Source: Punctularia strigosozonata HHB-11173 SS5 (taxonomy: Eukaryota > Basidiomycota > Agaricomycetes > Corticiales > Punctulariaceae). Taken from it: a stretch of DNA of 64,000 nucleotides. How positions within the stretch are numbered: position 1 is the stretch's first letter; each line of letters starts with the position of its first letter. Made by a program: the position numbers and the translations under genes. This document shows, one piece after another, positions 49,001-61,647 of this stretch. The notes under the pieces were generated by a model that ran no database searches, was not told the DNA's origin, and saw only the letters and a list, made by a program, of their open reading frames with translations. The stretch spans positions 1,822,531 through 1,886,530 of the forward strand of contig NW_006767435.1 of the NCBI RefSeq assembly GCF_000264995.1, written 5' to 3'.

Positions 49001-51778
49001 ACCGCTCCCATTGGTAGTGTTGCCGCAGGGACTCCACAAGCGTGCGTATCGATCTCGGTGTGCCGTTGCTTGATGTCGAGGTCATCTGTCCTCAAGCTTC
49101 TATTGTGTGGGTGTAGGATTACCGGTAGAACTACAGTCCGAAAGGCAAGATCGGCATGTACGCAGCAAACGTGCTTTTGAATGGGATTGCTGCACGGCTC
49201 AAGCTGGTAAATGCAAGGAACAGCATTATATCCGTATTATATGACAGGTGCCGGATCTTGCTGGAGTCGTCCAGATGGTGACACCTAGAACAGGTCGCTC
49301 AGGAACGGGACGCCGCCTCGAACAACCTTCAACCCCGACCGCACGCCGTCATTATCAAGAAGGACCCTTCTCCACGCGAGCGAATCTGACCTATGGGTAA
49401 TTTCAATCGACTTCGCTGCTATTCGGGGCTCGATGTATGCTTCCGGCACCCTGAGTACTGCCATCTGCCTTTACCAAAGTCTCGGAGCCACTTGTTGTTC
49501 TGTTCCTTGCAAGTGGCAGACCGTGTCTTCCCTGCACCTACCTTCGTAGATGTTGCAGGCCGGGATAAGCGTCCTCAGCAATGTAGCTCGTATTCTGTGG
49601 TTCGACGTTTACTCGGTGCCAGTGTTGCGGTCCGGTGTCCGTGGCTTGGGACCACCCGAAAGTGAGGATGTCAATGCCTCGCTGACCCGCTCTCACGGTA
49701 CGTGCGATAGCCTCGCCAGAGCCACGACACTACAATCCGAAAGTAATCACGTTCCAATAGTTTCGCTCCGCCAATGATGTAGCGTTGAACATGCTAGCGG
49801 GGCCAGTAGACAGCAACATGACCCAACCAGCGTACTCGTTGTGTCGTCAAAGCATGTATCTCGCTCTGACGGCCTTGCGTTCTAGTGACGAACCGGAGTT
49901 TCGGAGCTACAGCTTCTATAACGGTCGATTGTGGACCCGTTTACTGGGTTTGGTGTCGCTCCCAACGTTGCGGCGTGTCCCAATGATCCGGTCGACGGGT
50001 GCAGCCGTGCATCGTTGTAAATGCACATAGTTATAAATCGATGACCTCTGTAGAATTGGTGAACCGAGTTGACGGATGAGCGCGGCGGTGGTTGAACGTT
50101 GAGCGCCTACATACGGAGGCGTAGCTCCACCTTCATATGGCGACGGTCGAGGCAATCATGTACCTTATAGCCGTTGGCTCCGCAGTAAGCGAGGGCGGGG
50201 ATGTCTTCAGAGTTTGAGCCATAATTACCAAGAGTCTGTCGCCGTTTAGGCCACGTCGTGCGCGTTGATGCAAAGTGAATGAACGCAGTTGGTTGTTACC
50301 GCTACTAGTGCCTGGCGAACTCGCCGTGCGGGCTCATCGCGCCTTTCCTAGCTCCGAATAATAGTCAATTCGAGAGGATGTGGGCTGTTCTCTGGACGAA
50401 GACAGCTGAAGGCAGCGACTACGCGTCAATCCTATCTTCTGGTCGTAAAGACTTCAAGTAATGCGGCAGAAGAGTGATCCTGATTGCGATCGTAAGCCGT
50501 ATGACTCTAAGAGACCGTCGGTGCTTGCTCACTACATCCGAATCGAAGTCATGTCTCAGTTTGTCCGGGGAAAATCGTGTGATTAACAACCGCGGAGACA
50601 TGCTTATGCCGCGTTCCAGGCATGAATTGAGGTATCGGACGACAGAATCGCCGCTCCGTATCGGTGTATTGACTGACTTCGGTGCAATAGATGTCGTCGA
50701 GCCGGCAGGCTTGCGTCTGCTACCTGCCCGAATCACGAATTTGGTCATCCCCGTCGCATCATCAACACGTGTTCTGCGTCTCCGGATTATGCGCGCTACC
50801 GTTCGAAACTCGCAGGCCAAGCGCGAGCATCAGCCGTTACACGGTGTACACCGAGTCGGGCGGGCTTGTCGGACGCGCAGTATCACTGCGGTAGAAGATG
50901 ACCCTCATCGAGACTCGGTTATGGTCGTTGATTCGATGCTGCGACGCGACGTAACGACGGCATTTCCGCCCTCGGATCCTGCCCGAAATCGGGAATGCCA
51001 TTCGATTCGAAAGAAATGATGTCCCTGTTGCAGGATCGCGTAGATCGCGGTCAAGTTATATCGTGGCACCAAATCCTGTCCGGCGCTCCTTCATGTTTTG
51101 CTTCGCATCTGAGCCTGGATCGACCCGGAGAAAGCTGCCTCGGCGGTCGACCCTGCGTTCGCGGATCCTCGAGATCAGTGATCGAGGATAGTGTTCGAAA
51201 TAATTACCGCCACAATACGGTAACGAGACACCTTCTGCTGAACAGTTTCAGGAGGATATGAACATCTTACCGACCCTCGCGTGACGTCCCCAGAGCGTTG
51301 TTGTAGTATCCCGGCTTCGAAAAGGCGTGGCCCAAATAGGCTCACGCCGGCCCGGGATGAGAACTCCCACCAATAGGAAGCTGTGAGGAGCCCTTTTCCA
51401 GGATCGGTAGTCGGGTCGCGTTACGGCTTCCCATGGCGCAGCAGTTTGGTGTCAAAGCCTATTTGCACCTTATGGGCGAGGCGTCGGTGCCTGCCGCCCC
51501 CGTTCGCCGCCTGTCGCGTCCTCCTCGTTATCCTCGCACGAGGGCCCTTCGCGACGCCTTGTCGCTCCAATCGCGTATACGCCATCGTCGTCGATCTAAG
51601 ATAACGGGCGTGACGCGAAGGTCATCGGGCGAACGCGAACAAGGACTACCTGCGAGCGGGCCTCCCTGAAAGAGCATGCGGTGCGCTTCGCAATCGCGTG
51701 CCGAATGTGAGGATGGTCCTTCGTTGCTAGGTGCGCATGGCGTAGCAACATCTTCCGTCGGGGGTGCTCCCATACTCA

Positions 51779-51800
51779 CTATCTGCTCGTAAGCAGATAG
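51779..51800. repeat. Hairpin, 9-bp arms, CGTA loop
   Basis: CTATCTGCT-CGTA-AGCAGATAG, perfect arms. It shares the CTATCTG/CAGATAG core with the hairpin at 40486..40507. Confidence 0.8.
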
Positions 51801-54800
51801 CAATATTGGCCCCTCTCTCGCCATCGGCGCGCGAGCTGCGCAGTCGAGCCAACCATGCGGTCTCTACGATCTCCGTCAGTCAACATCCCCGGCGGACGTG
51901 TATTATCATTGGGGTCGTGGCGCACCGTCGATGGCCCTTGTGGCTTCCGTAGTCAGGTCAGCCTGTGGCATCACCATGCTCCCATAACATATGGTTTAAT
52001 GAACATGGGAAAGTTCTCGAGATCTGAGATGAAAGGCCTTGTCCGGAAGGGTCGAGAAACATCGCCGCCGTTCTTCACATCCAAGTGCATCCCTAGCCAA
52101 ACTGTCGAATGGGACTCTTTGAAATCAAAGAAACGGACGCAAAGATCACTCCTACTCATTCACGAGTTGTGCTATCATGTCATAAGCCTCTGTAATATAC
52201 CTTGTTCGAGGACGTACTGGGACCGATCGATGTTCATGGATGCGGCTCACACGGTGGTGGTGATTGTGCAAGTGCTGTCAAGTCCTCCGCCACGCCGTAA
52301 GAACCACAGATCGTACTGTGCACATCCAGTATCTCCGCGGGTAGCTACAGGATGAGTCGCGGGCATTTCCCATGCTGTCGAGTCAGTCTTCGACCTCGAA
52401 TCGTGCACTGCACGGGATGCACGGAGGTGTGGCATTGCTCAATCTAAGGATATGAAAGGGTCAGGGCACGCGACTCGGACCTGAGTAGTAGATTTCTGCA
52501 TACAGTATTATTGCGAGCGGCGACATTTGAGTTGCGCTAAACCTTGCACTGCGGAATAGGAGGGATTTGGAAAGTCGAGCCGCTGGCCTTTTCCTTACGT
52601 TACGGAAGATTGTCCTCTGGGTCGCCAGAGGGGTGCCACTTCATCACGGTGTGCGCAGAGAGCGGTCATGTTGCCGGTTATCAGACAGTCAAGCTTCGTT
52701 TACTCCATAGAACAACAGAAGGACGAGCGGTCACGACGCCGGCCAGCCGGCCGTTCGCCCAGTACTGACGCGATAACGGACGACGACGGTGCGCGATTCT
52801 GGATCGAACAGGCGATTCAATGAAACACGTCCAGCGTAAGATGGTCTCGACAGCCTGCAGTAGTCTCCAAGGTCGATACCTAGCGATCGTCAAGTGCATG
52901 CAACTTCGCGGTATGGGTGCGATGCAGCCATTGCACTGAACATTGACACTGCCACGATCGGACGACCATCGCGGAATTTTCCTTTCGTCGCGTCGATTGG
53001 GGACGTTTGCACCCTTCCGCAGAGTGAATGCTGATGGAACTTTGCTACTTCGGCCAGTTCACGAGACCGCACACCTTCTGGAACATGTCCGGGTGTTGTT
53101 CGTACGTTCTTCTCCTGCAGCTAGCCGCGCATATGGCCCCGATTCGCTGAACGGAGGGTCGAATCGCTTCTTCCAAGGCGCCTGATCGCAAGGGCATTCA
53201 TAGATTGCATCCGATGCATCGGCCCCGTTGACGGGTCTGGCCTCGCACATTCCAGTTTCTCCAGCTTTTTTCTCCAGCCGGAGATCACGACGCTGGGTAT
53301 TCAAGGCGCTTCCGCGACTCGGCACGTCGACCTGCTTCATCATGCGCAGCTCATCCACGGGGCGAAGAATAGCGTACGACGTCCACGGACTTTCGGAGCT
53401 CCGCGCGAGGGCACACATCCAGCGCGATCTGCGACGTGAGTTTTCTTTGGAGACAGGGCCTCTGTTCCGTTCGCATTATCGCGCCGCAACGGCGCCTGAC
53501 TCGTTTACGGATCTAGCCCCTGAGAACGGCGAGCGTCGACTGTGATCACAGTTGTCGTGATTCATTACATGGAGGCTCCTGTCATCCCTCGACCGAGTCT
53601 GCCGATGGCACCGGCGCGCAGTGATTGCCGCCTATACCTGCATTATCGTCTCATCCCTTCGTCGCACCGATACGACGCGGGTGCGGCGGTGCTGGAGGGA
53701 CCCAAGGGCGCCAATCCCGCGTCGGGCGGCGCTGCGACCGTCGCCACACCCGCGTCGCAGCGGCGGCGGCGGTGGCCACGGATCCCGCCCTCGATACCCG
53801 CCGCCGGAATTTCGCCCCAACGCGCGGCCTCGGATCTGGGGACGACTGCTGCAAGCCTTTGCTGCGCGGGTGGCTTCGTGCCTGACGAACACTCGAAGGT
53901 GCTTCTGGCAGGTGTCAGGTGTCACGCTGGTTTAAGAATCCGATAGAGTTTATGGCTGGGGTTCGCGTCGGCGTGATCTCCCGTCACACCGTCGACAGAA
54001 ATCGGGTGCATGCTCGATTCTCAACCCTCTCTACGCCCGCGCTGCTGCCTGCCGCTCTTACGCTGTGTAGACATTGGGTTGCCGATGCCTCTTTCTCTTC
54101 TTGCGTTCGGCAGGTTGGCAGAAGAGTGTCGACGTCATGGGTACTAGACCAACATACTGAATAAGGATCTACCCCGCATGATCGCCCTCAAGCGCGTTCA
54201 ACACGGACCCGCATATAGAGGACTTTGCCTTCGGTGAATCGGTCTTGCAGCAAGGAACCGCTCCCTTTCAGCACTGACTCTACTGGCGATATTGCGCCGC
54301 ATCTAAATAGACTAACCGTTCTGGTATACGTCCGGGACTGGTGCTAAAGGCATTGATCGGTTCTGTTCAGGAACAACTGACAAGGCTCATTTCATGATAG
54401 ATGACCGCCGAGAATACCTCCGGCGATCGTCCAGGATCGTTCCGTACACCAAACGCCACTCCATTATGTCGGTATCCGCGTACATTCAGGTCCTGGACAT
54501 GCGTAGCGCACGCTTCGTACCAATGATCAACGGGGAGCCAAAGCGCTACATCATATCTCTACGAGTTGCGAAGCTCGAAGCGCTCACGACGCGCTCCCGG
54601 ACCGGAGTTGGTTCACGTTCGCGACCTGGTTTGTCCTGGCGCTATCCCACTTGAGGAAACGCAACGGCACCCATGGTGCTACATGACACATGGCCCTAAG
54701 CTCGGTATATTTCTATCGCGTTTCAGAAGTGTGCGCACATTTATTACTCCGCGATGATGGACTGTGTACGCTACGATTATCTTGACACGTCCGGCGGTTC

Positions 54801-57092
54801 GGCCGATCGATCCACCGACCCGACGTATGCTGTGAGGCGCTGCGCTCCTCCTATATACGCCCACGTCGCGACGGGTATTCCGGTACGCAGCTGTTTATAT
54901 CTCACCGTCGTGCGGCCAGTGGCACGTCCGCAGTCGTCTCTGAACCCCTCTGAGCGCCCGAGGGATGCTACATCGCGTTCGACACCCCTCCTGGGCCCAT
55001 CGTCCCGATTAATTTCTATTTGCCTGATATCCGTCGCTCGGATATACCGTCGCTTCCCGGCCGGCGGCTCGCAACTTCCGGGTCTGGTTAAGGTCCAGCT
55101 GGTCCTGGTCATTGCTATCGCTGCTGCTGCGCAACAAAGTCCTCACCGAAAGAGGTTAAGTGGATTCGTACCGCTTAGCGGTGGTGGGTCTTTGTCGCTT
55201 CGCGCGTCGGTGGTGACGTGGAGGCGAGCGCGTGGCTGCGCCATTGCGCGCTCGAGCGAGAGTGCGATCGCCGGACGAGCGCTTTGTGCGTCGGTGTTCG
55301 GCTTGATATAGAGGTCCTCTGATGCCAATGTAGGACGACTGATGAGGGGCAGATCCTGCGTAGATCATCTGCTCGATAATTATTGGGGAGCTCGTATTTT
55401 ACGTCGTAGCGCGGTGGATGCGCACGATTTGCATCGGGTCGAGGGCGGTTTCACATTTGTTTTTTCATCTGTCGCTGCGGTGGTACCGCGGCCCATCTCT
55501 TGATTCGAGCGTCATTGTATACTTGGACTCGGAGTGTACGCTGTATTGGTACAGGCAGCTTCAGTGACAGCAATCGCTGACGCACTGCGCTCTCGCGTGC
55601 CTGAGTTAGTAATCTGAGATCAGGAGCGTGCTTACCGCATTAAGTGGCCGATTCGGCTACAAAAACTCATGGCCAATTATGGAAGTTGAGGAATGCCAAG
55701 CCACCCGCGTCGGTGCTTGAATTTGAAATGGCGTTATCGTGATGGTTTTGCGGAAGCAAACTTTGTTGTCGCGCTACGTTCTTGCTTAGACGGCGTGCTG
55801 CGCAGTTGTGCGCCAAAGTATGGAGAGGTATGACTACTCTCGACACGGTTGGGTGCAGGGACTACGACCGCGTATATATGTTGGAGAGCTGCACGGGGCG
55901 GCAGCGATTAGCTAGACGAAGGGGAAGCTAAACCGCGATTTGGACGCGCTGCACTGCTCAATCGCCCAGCAGCAACCTCGGTGCGTTTTGGTTTACGTAG
56001 CGACATGACGAAACCGGATCGACATTTGGGACGCGCTTACGCATGCGCCCGCGCACGACACACTCACGATCCCAGAAATAACGGACGAGAGCGAGAAGGT
56101 CGTGCGTTTGTAAGAATAGTCGGGTCTGGGGTAGAGAAGAGCAGCGACGAAGTTTAATCTCGAGTCGCGTGGCAGACGTTGGATAACTCCGGTATGGCCT
56201 GCGAGAGGGAAAGGAGGAGGATCCTTCCCACCGCGAGAGGGGGGGCGAGGTCAATTGGCAACGCGAACGCGGCCGATTAGCACGACCCGCACGCGGTCAT
56301 TGGAGGAGACAAAAGGGGGTCGTGACGCCCCGTCGTCTGCGGCGGGGCGCGGGCGGGGCGGCTGGTTGGCCTGGCATACCACGGGCATTCTCTCGCGTAT
56401 CCGACGTCGGGGGTCGGGAGAAGGGCTGGCCCGCGGAGCGGCTGGGAGCGCGCCTCCGGTTATTTGGAGGCAGATTCTCAGGAAGGCTCCGTCGAGAGAC
56501 GGATTGGGACGGAGTGTCGCGTCGGCGGGCTGGCAACGTGCCGTAATGCCAGTTTCTGGCTGGCTGGCCGTTCGGAGGGCGCCTGACTGGCTCGTGGTGC
56601 GCGCTCCGCAGCAGGCTTAGGAGGCACCAGCCGCGTTCGGACGGGTGCGAGAGGAGAAAGCACCCGGGGCGAGTGAGCATGTGGGCCGAAGTTGCGTGCG
56701 CGGGTTGGGTTACGGCGTGCGTACTACGGGGGCGATATGTTGGGTGATGCTCGCTGTTGCGGTCACGGCTGGAGACTGTCGTTGCCGCTGCTAGGCTGGG
56801 TTTGTGCATGGGCCGAATGGGATCCGCGGACGGGTGTCGGTGCCAACGGCGCTCTGGGCTGGACGAGCCGTCGATCTGACATCATGGTGAGGATAGGTCA
56901 GACGGTCGGTGGACGGTGGCGTGCCGGGGGGTGGCGCCGGCGACCTAGTCGCTCGGTAGAGGCCGAGGCGAAGGAAGTGGTGGCATCTGAGATGGGCTGG
57001 CTATTTCCGCCGGCAGACTCAGGGCATCACAAGGTCGCGATAGACGGTGCAGGGGCCAATGGGGGCGCGCGTCCGAGTGTGAGCGGGAGAAG

Positions 57093-57116
57093 GCGTGACG
57101 CGTGACGCGTGACGCT
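57093..57116. repeat. Tandem GCGTGAC heptamer repeat (about 3 copies)
   Basis: Three perfect GCGTGAC units run in tandem, creating two ACGCGT sites seven bases apart. The array lies about 350 bp upstream of the CSL start codon. Confidence 0.8.
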
Positions 57117-57149
57117 GGTGCCTCGGACCCTTTTCGCCGCTGGACGCGT
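57098..57149 (+). promoter_or_regulatory. Cluster of three ACGCGT (MCB-like) boxes
   Basis: ACGCGT occurs at 57098, 57105 and 57144. In ascomycete yeasts ACGCGT is the MluI cell-cycle box bound by MBF (Mbp1/Res-Swi6) for G1/S genes. The cluster precedes a TATA box at 57232 and the CSL gene. That MBF acts here is inferred. Confidence 0.5.
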
Positions 57150-57231
57150 TGATTGATGCAGCGGCCAGGAAGGGCAATTGAGTGGGACAGCCTCTGCCGT
57201 ATTATGGCATACCTCCCCGGACGACCCAAGT

Positions 57232-57238
57232 TATAAAA
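57232..57238 (+). promoter_or_regulatory. TATA box (TATAAAA) of the CSL gene
   Basis: TATAAAA lies 224 bp before the CSL ATG and is followed by a long C-rich, ATG-free leader (57241..57461) that looks like a 5' UTR. Confidence 0.6.
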
Positions 57239-57461
57239 CAATCCCCGCCAACACAAGTCTCCCCCCGCCCCGCCAGCATCCCCGCCCGCTCGACGCCGCC
57301 GACGCCGCCCTCGACGCCGACGCTCCGTCCCCACCGCCCCACCCGACCCCGGCCTCCGACCCGGCGACCAACACCATCCACACAGCACCGCGACCATCAT
57401 CAGCGGCTGATCGGTACACCCAGGTCTTCCCCGCGTCGCCCATCCCGCTCCTCGACGCCGC

Positions 57462-60400
57462 ATGGCCCAGGCTGCCTGGCTAACTCCCGGAACTGATCGC
57501 CGCCCCGACTTCCGCATGAACGTCGACGCTCCCTCCGCCCCTCGTCCTCTACCACCACCGTCCGAGCTCGCCCGCTGGGACCTCGCCGACCTCCTCAACA
57601 ACAGCTCCCGTCCGCGCAAGATGTCCTCGGTCGAGTTCCAGAACTCGCCGTACCCGCCCCAGGACATGGACGGTGCCCTCGGCGCCATCCACAACGATCC
57701 CCGTCATCCGCCGCCCAGCGCGGGCTTCCCCCACCCTGACGGGCCCATGCACGTGAGCGAGCACGCCAACTACGACCTCTTCTCCGCATCCGGCCCCAGC
57801 GCGTTCAGCACGGGCAGGTACCGCACCAACGCCTCCTCATCGTCGTCCCTTGGCCAAAACTACCCCCTCCCGAACGACTCGGTCTACTCGCACGGGTCCT
57901 TCAGCGACTCGATGTCGTCCTTCCATCCGTCCGGCTCCAGCTACGACGGTGCACACAGCCTTTCGTCGTCGTACAGCAGCGGCAAGGTTTCGCCCCTGAC
58001 GCCCAACGACCCCGTTCCGGGCATGCACTCCTCGGGCTTCCCCGGCACTCCGATGGGCATCAACCACCCCATGAAGGACTACCCCTCCCAACCCAACTTC
58101 CCTGATCTCGGACTCGACCGCCGCATGTCCGGTCACGTCGGCCAGAACGGCTTCGGGCAGTCGGATTACCACGATGACTTTTCGATGGGCGTCAACCCGT
58201 CGATGGGCATGGGCTTCAACGGGGGCGTTCAGCACTCGGGATCGTTCCATCCCGATTCGCGTATGTCGCACCAGCAAATGATGGGCCCGATGGGTCATCA
58301 TGGCTCCGACCTCATCCCGGGCGTTTCCCCCCAAGCCTTCCGCCCCGGTGGTATGCAGGGATACGGACAACACTTCATGTCCGACCCGCAGGCGGATCTC
58401 GGCCTGATGCCAAACGTCGACGACATCACCCGAAGCATGAGGATGCAAGCGATGGGTTCAGCCAGTGATCTCGAGACGTTTATGCGGTACGTGGTCGGCC
58501 CCCGCTTTTACCTCCGCTATCGCGCTGATCCTCCGCATATTACAGTCCGTTCTTGGATCAATACGTACGGACGCCGAACCGCCTAGCGTTTGGCGAGCGC
58601 ACCATCATCGTGATGTCCTCCAAGGTCGCACAAAAATCTTACGGGACTGAGAAACGGTGAGTCGTCACGAGACCCGACTTTGATCATTGATGGGCGCTGA
58701 CACGGGGACCTCCGCAGTTTCCTCTGTCCGCCGCCGACGGCGATTATGATCGGTAACTCGTGGTGGTCGGACACGCTGCGCCGTGGCGAGGAGCCCAAGC
58801 TGTGCCCGCCCCGCGTCGTCGTCTCCATCTCGGGCGAGCCCGCGCCGTCCGAGGGCACGATCGAGTGGACGGGCACCTCCGGCAAGTCGTTTGACATCAA
58901 CGACCCGCCGACCGGTACGACCTACATTGGCCGCTGCGTTGGCAAGCAACTGTTCATATCCGACGTCGACGAGAAGAAGAAGAAGGTCGAGGCACTCGTC
59001 AAGGTCATTGCGCCCGCGTCCGACGATGAGCCCGAGCGCGTGATCGGCACCTTCCCCTCGCGCCCGATCAAGGTCATCTCCAAGCCCAGCAAGAAGCGAC
59101 AAAGTGCCAAGAACCTCGAACGTGCGTGTTCCATTGCTTGACATATGATGCATGCTCACTAATGTGCGTACAGTCTGCATCAACCATGGCTCAACCATCT
59201 CCTTGTTCCATCGCCTGCGCTCGCAGACGGTGTCGACCAAGTACCTTTGCGTCTCGGGCTCCGGCTCGTCGTTCAAGGGATCCGATGGTGCACCGCTCAT
59301 GGGCCTCGACCAGCGCACCCGCGCGCAGACGCCGTCGTTCATCGCCCGCACCTCAAGCTGGGACCCCTTCGTCATGTACATCGTCGACGTCAACAAGCCC
59401 GCACCGAGCATGGACACCCCTCCGCCGCCTCCGCCGCAGCCCGAGTACCCCTCGCCACCGCCCAACGCTATTCCCTTCACCAACAATGGGTCGCAGATCC
59501 CCATCTACTACAACCAGACGGTCGTTCTGCAGTGCCTGACATCAGGCGTCGTCAGCCCCGTCCTCATCATCCGCAAGGTTGACCACGGCACCACCGTCGT
59601 CGGCGGAGGCCTCCAGGAGGGAGCGAAGAACGTCGCCGAGTCGTACTGTGTGCCGGGCGAGGTCTGCGGAGACCCCGTGTCGCAGCTGCACAAGGTCGCC
59701 TTCGAGGTCTACGATGCGACCAAGGGGATGCCTGAGCAAGGTCATCCAGGCGTATCTGGGCCGTTCCTGTCCTGCATGGGCGAAAAGGTCAACACTTATC
59801 GCCCTGTCGAGGGTCGTCAGTGGGCGGCCTCCGTGCGCGGTTCCGACTCCCCGGCGCAATCGCCGATCGTGCAGACCGCATCACCTCTTGGCACGCCCGC
59901 CTCCTCCGCCGCATCCGCAATGGACTACTTCCCCGGCATGACGGCCAGCGACGGTATGCCAGCCTCGCCGACGATGGAGTTCCCGTCCAACGACGGCGGA
60001 CGCGTCAAGAAGAAGCGCGGGAGCTCGAGCGCGGGCGGCATCTCCAAGACGGCGAGCGCCAAGGGCCGCCGGCGGCCGACGTCGGCAGGCTCCGGAGCAT
60101 CGTCCGGCCGCGGCGGCGACGCCCTCGCGTCCTCGGGTGCGCTCTGGCAGGTCGACATCGGCGAGAGCAGCGTGTGGACGATCGTCGGCACGGACCAGGT
60201 CCGGTACAACTTCTACGTGCCGCCGGTACTGTTCGACAACCAGAACGCGCCCCAGACGGGCTCGTTCCCGATCCCGAGCAAGCCCGTGACGCCGTTCCCG
60301 GGCGTGGTCAAGTACCTCCCGCCTGACCGCGCGGCGGAGGTGCCCAAGTGCCCGACCTCGCGCGGTGGCGCGATGGTCAAGCCCAACCCCCATGCGAGCA

Positions 60401-60606
60401 AGATGCTCACCGTCTACGGCGAAAACTTTTCGAAGACGGAGCCGCTGAGCGTGTTCTTTGGATCGGAGCCGTCGCCGTACGTCGAGATAAGGTGCATGGA
60501 GGTTCTGGGCTGCCTCCCCCCGGAGTCGCAGATCACCCAGCGCAGGCCGATCATCCTCGTGCGGCACGACGGTGTCGTGTTCCCGTCGTCGACGATGTAT
60601 CCTTAG
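57462..60606 (+). CDS. CSL-family (CBF1/RBP-J/Su(H)/LAG-1) transcription factor
   Basis: Four exons (57462..58486, 58546..58656, 58718..59121, 59174..60606) give 990 residues. Residues 1-340 are a Ser/Gly/Pro/His/Met-rich leader, as in fungal CSL class-2-like proteins. The Rel-like N-terminal DNA-binding domain begins at RPFLDQYVRTPNRLAFGERT. It contains KSYGTEKRFLCPPPTAI, GTFPSRPIKVISKPSKKRQS and CINHGSTISLFHRLRSQTVS, the DNA-contacting loop. The beta-trefoil domain has QTVVLQCLTSGVVSPVLIIR and KVDHGTTVVGGG, with a long Ser/Gly/Lys-rich insert (~820-880). The C-terminal TIG/IPT domain has KMLTVYGENFSKTEPLSVFF and RRPIILVRHDGVVFPSST. CSL proteins bind GTGGGAA-type sites. Animals use them for Notch output; fungi lack Notch, and in fission yeast Cbf11/Cbf12 act in cell cycle, lipid metabolism and adhesion. 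Whether this is the Cbf11 or Cbf12 class is not decided. Confidence 0.95.
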
Positions 60607-61023
60607 GACTTGCCCTCCTTTTCCCGTGCGGGTACTCCCTCGGATTCTTTTTCTCCGGTGTGTGCGTTGTCGTCGTCGTCGTCGTCGTCTGGGTATGTGT
60701 ATTGGGTATTCCACGGACAATCAGGCGGATGCCGTGGACTCGATTGGTTCGGGGCTCGCAATCCTGCTTTTTCTATCTCCATCTCATCACCGCTGCTATT
60801 ATCTATGGTGCTTTGGCCGTGGTCGCGCAATCAACTGTACTCTTAGACTCTGTAGCTGCTGGAATCTAATAACTCCACACTCCCCTTGCGTAGCTATCGA
60901 TTATTGAGAGTTCAGAACGGTGAACGCTAGCGCTGGTCCACCAATGTCAAATCGCGCACAGCCACATCAGCCTCACCTTTGCGGAAAAGGTCACCATACC
61001 GCGTACTCTCTTGGTCGATCAGG
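60607..61023. other. Spacer between CSL and prefoldin genes
   Basis: 417 bp holding the CSL 3' UTR, with a (GTC)7 microsatellite at 60669..60689, and the PFD4 promoter. Confidence 0.65.
60669..60689. repeat. (GTC)7 microsatellite
   Basis: Seven perfect GTC units just after the CSL stop codon, the same unit and length as at 1101..1121. Confidence 0.9.
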
Positions 61024-61647
61024 ATGAGTAGCATGAGATTGGTACATGGTTCGACCTCGTTTCGATGGCCAGGCCATGGCTCATGCATTATTGACTTTGT
61101 AGATGCCGCAGGAAGAGGAGGATGAGAACAACGCCGAGGTTACGTGGGGTACTTGAATCGCGACTGCGGGCGACGGATCTCAGCTCAACGGCGCATTTCA
61201 GAGGACCAGCAACGGATCAACGAGTTCTCCAAACTCAATACGCGACTGAAGAATATCGAGGGGAAGCTCGCGGAGTTGAAGGTAGGCGCATATCTCGCGG
61301 TCCCGCATATATGCCCTCACGGAGCACATCATCAGCAAGAGAAGGAAGCGCTCGACGATCTGTCGACGGAACTCGAGCTTGCGGACGAGGACGAGCCTGT
61401 AATGTTCGCCGTTCACTGTCAACTCGTCCAAACCTGCGCTGATGCCGCATATAGGTACCGGATCGGCGAGACGTTCGTCCACGTCCCACTCAACCGCGCC
61501 CTGAAGCGATTGGAACGAGATCAAGGGTCGATCGACTCCCAGCTCTCGGAATTGGCAGACAAGGCTGAAGTATGCGAAAAGGGGATGAAAGAGCTTAAGG
61601 TCATTCTGTATGCGAAGTTCGGAAAGGCGATCAACTTGGACGAATGA
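61024..61647 (+). CDS. PFD4: Prefoldin subunit 4
   Basis: Five exons (61024..61041, 61103..61148, 61202..61281, 61336..61403, 61455..61647) give 134 residues, the family size. Prefoldin is the cytosolic six-subunit jellyfish chaperone that hands actin and tubulin to CCT. The beta-class layout shows: N-terminal coiled coil (NNAEVTWEDQQRINEFSKLN, then TRLKNIEGKLAEL), a hairpin (LDDLSTELELADEDEPVMYR, then IGETFVHVPL) and a C-terminal coiled coil. VTWEDQQRINEFSKLN is diagnostic for subunit 4. Exon 1 is 18 nt (MSSMRL), or 9 nt if the second ATG (61033) is used; MRL resembles the usual MRML start. The 61-nt intron 1 has a good branch site and TTTGTAG acceptor. Intron 4 uses a weak GTTCGC donor, the one that keeps frame and gives YRIGETF. 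Confidence 0.93.

Larger units (their letters stand above)
46060..57461. other. 11.4-kb stretch without a recognisable gene
   Basis: All six frames hold only short, overlapping ORFs with no domain, no splice-linked continuity and no codon-use pattern like the flanking genes. Mean spacing between genes elsewhere in the window is well under 1.5 kb. CpG remains frequent, so it does not look heavily RIP-mutated. I saw no terminal repeats, reverse-transcriptase blocks or transposase motifs. Local structure: a GC-rich island at about 53670..53830 (CGG/CCG runs), a hairpin at 51779..51800, and the CSL promoter region with ACGCGT boxes from 57098. It could be intergenic regulatory DNA of the two divergent genes, worn-out repeat DNA, or a noncoding RNA locus. 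Confidence 0.6.

Noticed and set aside
53625-53946. Several overlapping ORFs in the CGG-rich island
   Set aside because: ORFs open in several frames on both strands are a composition effect. No motif supports any of them.
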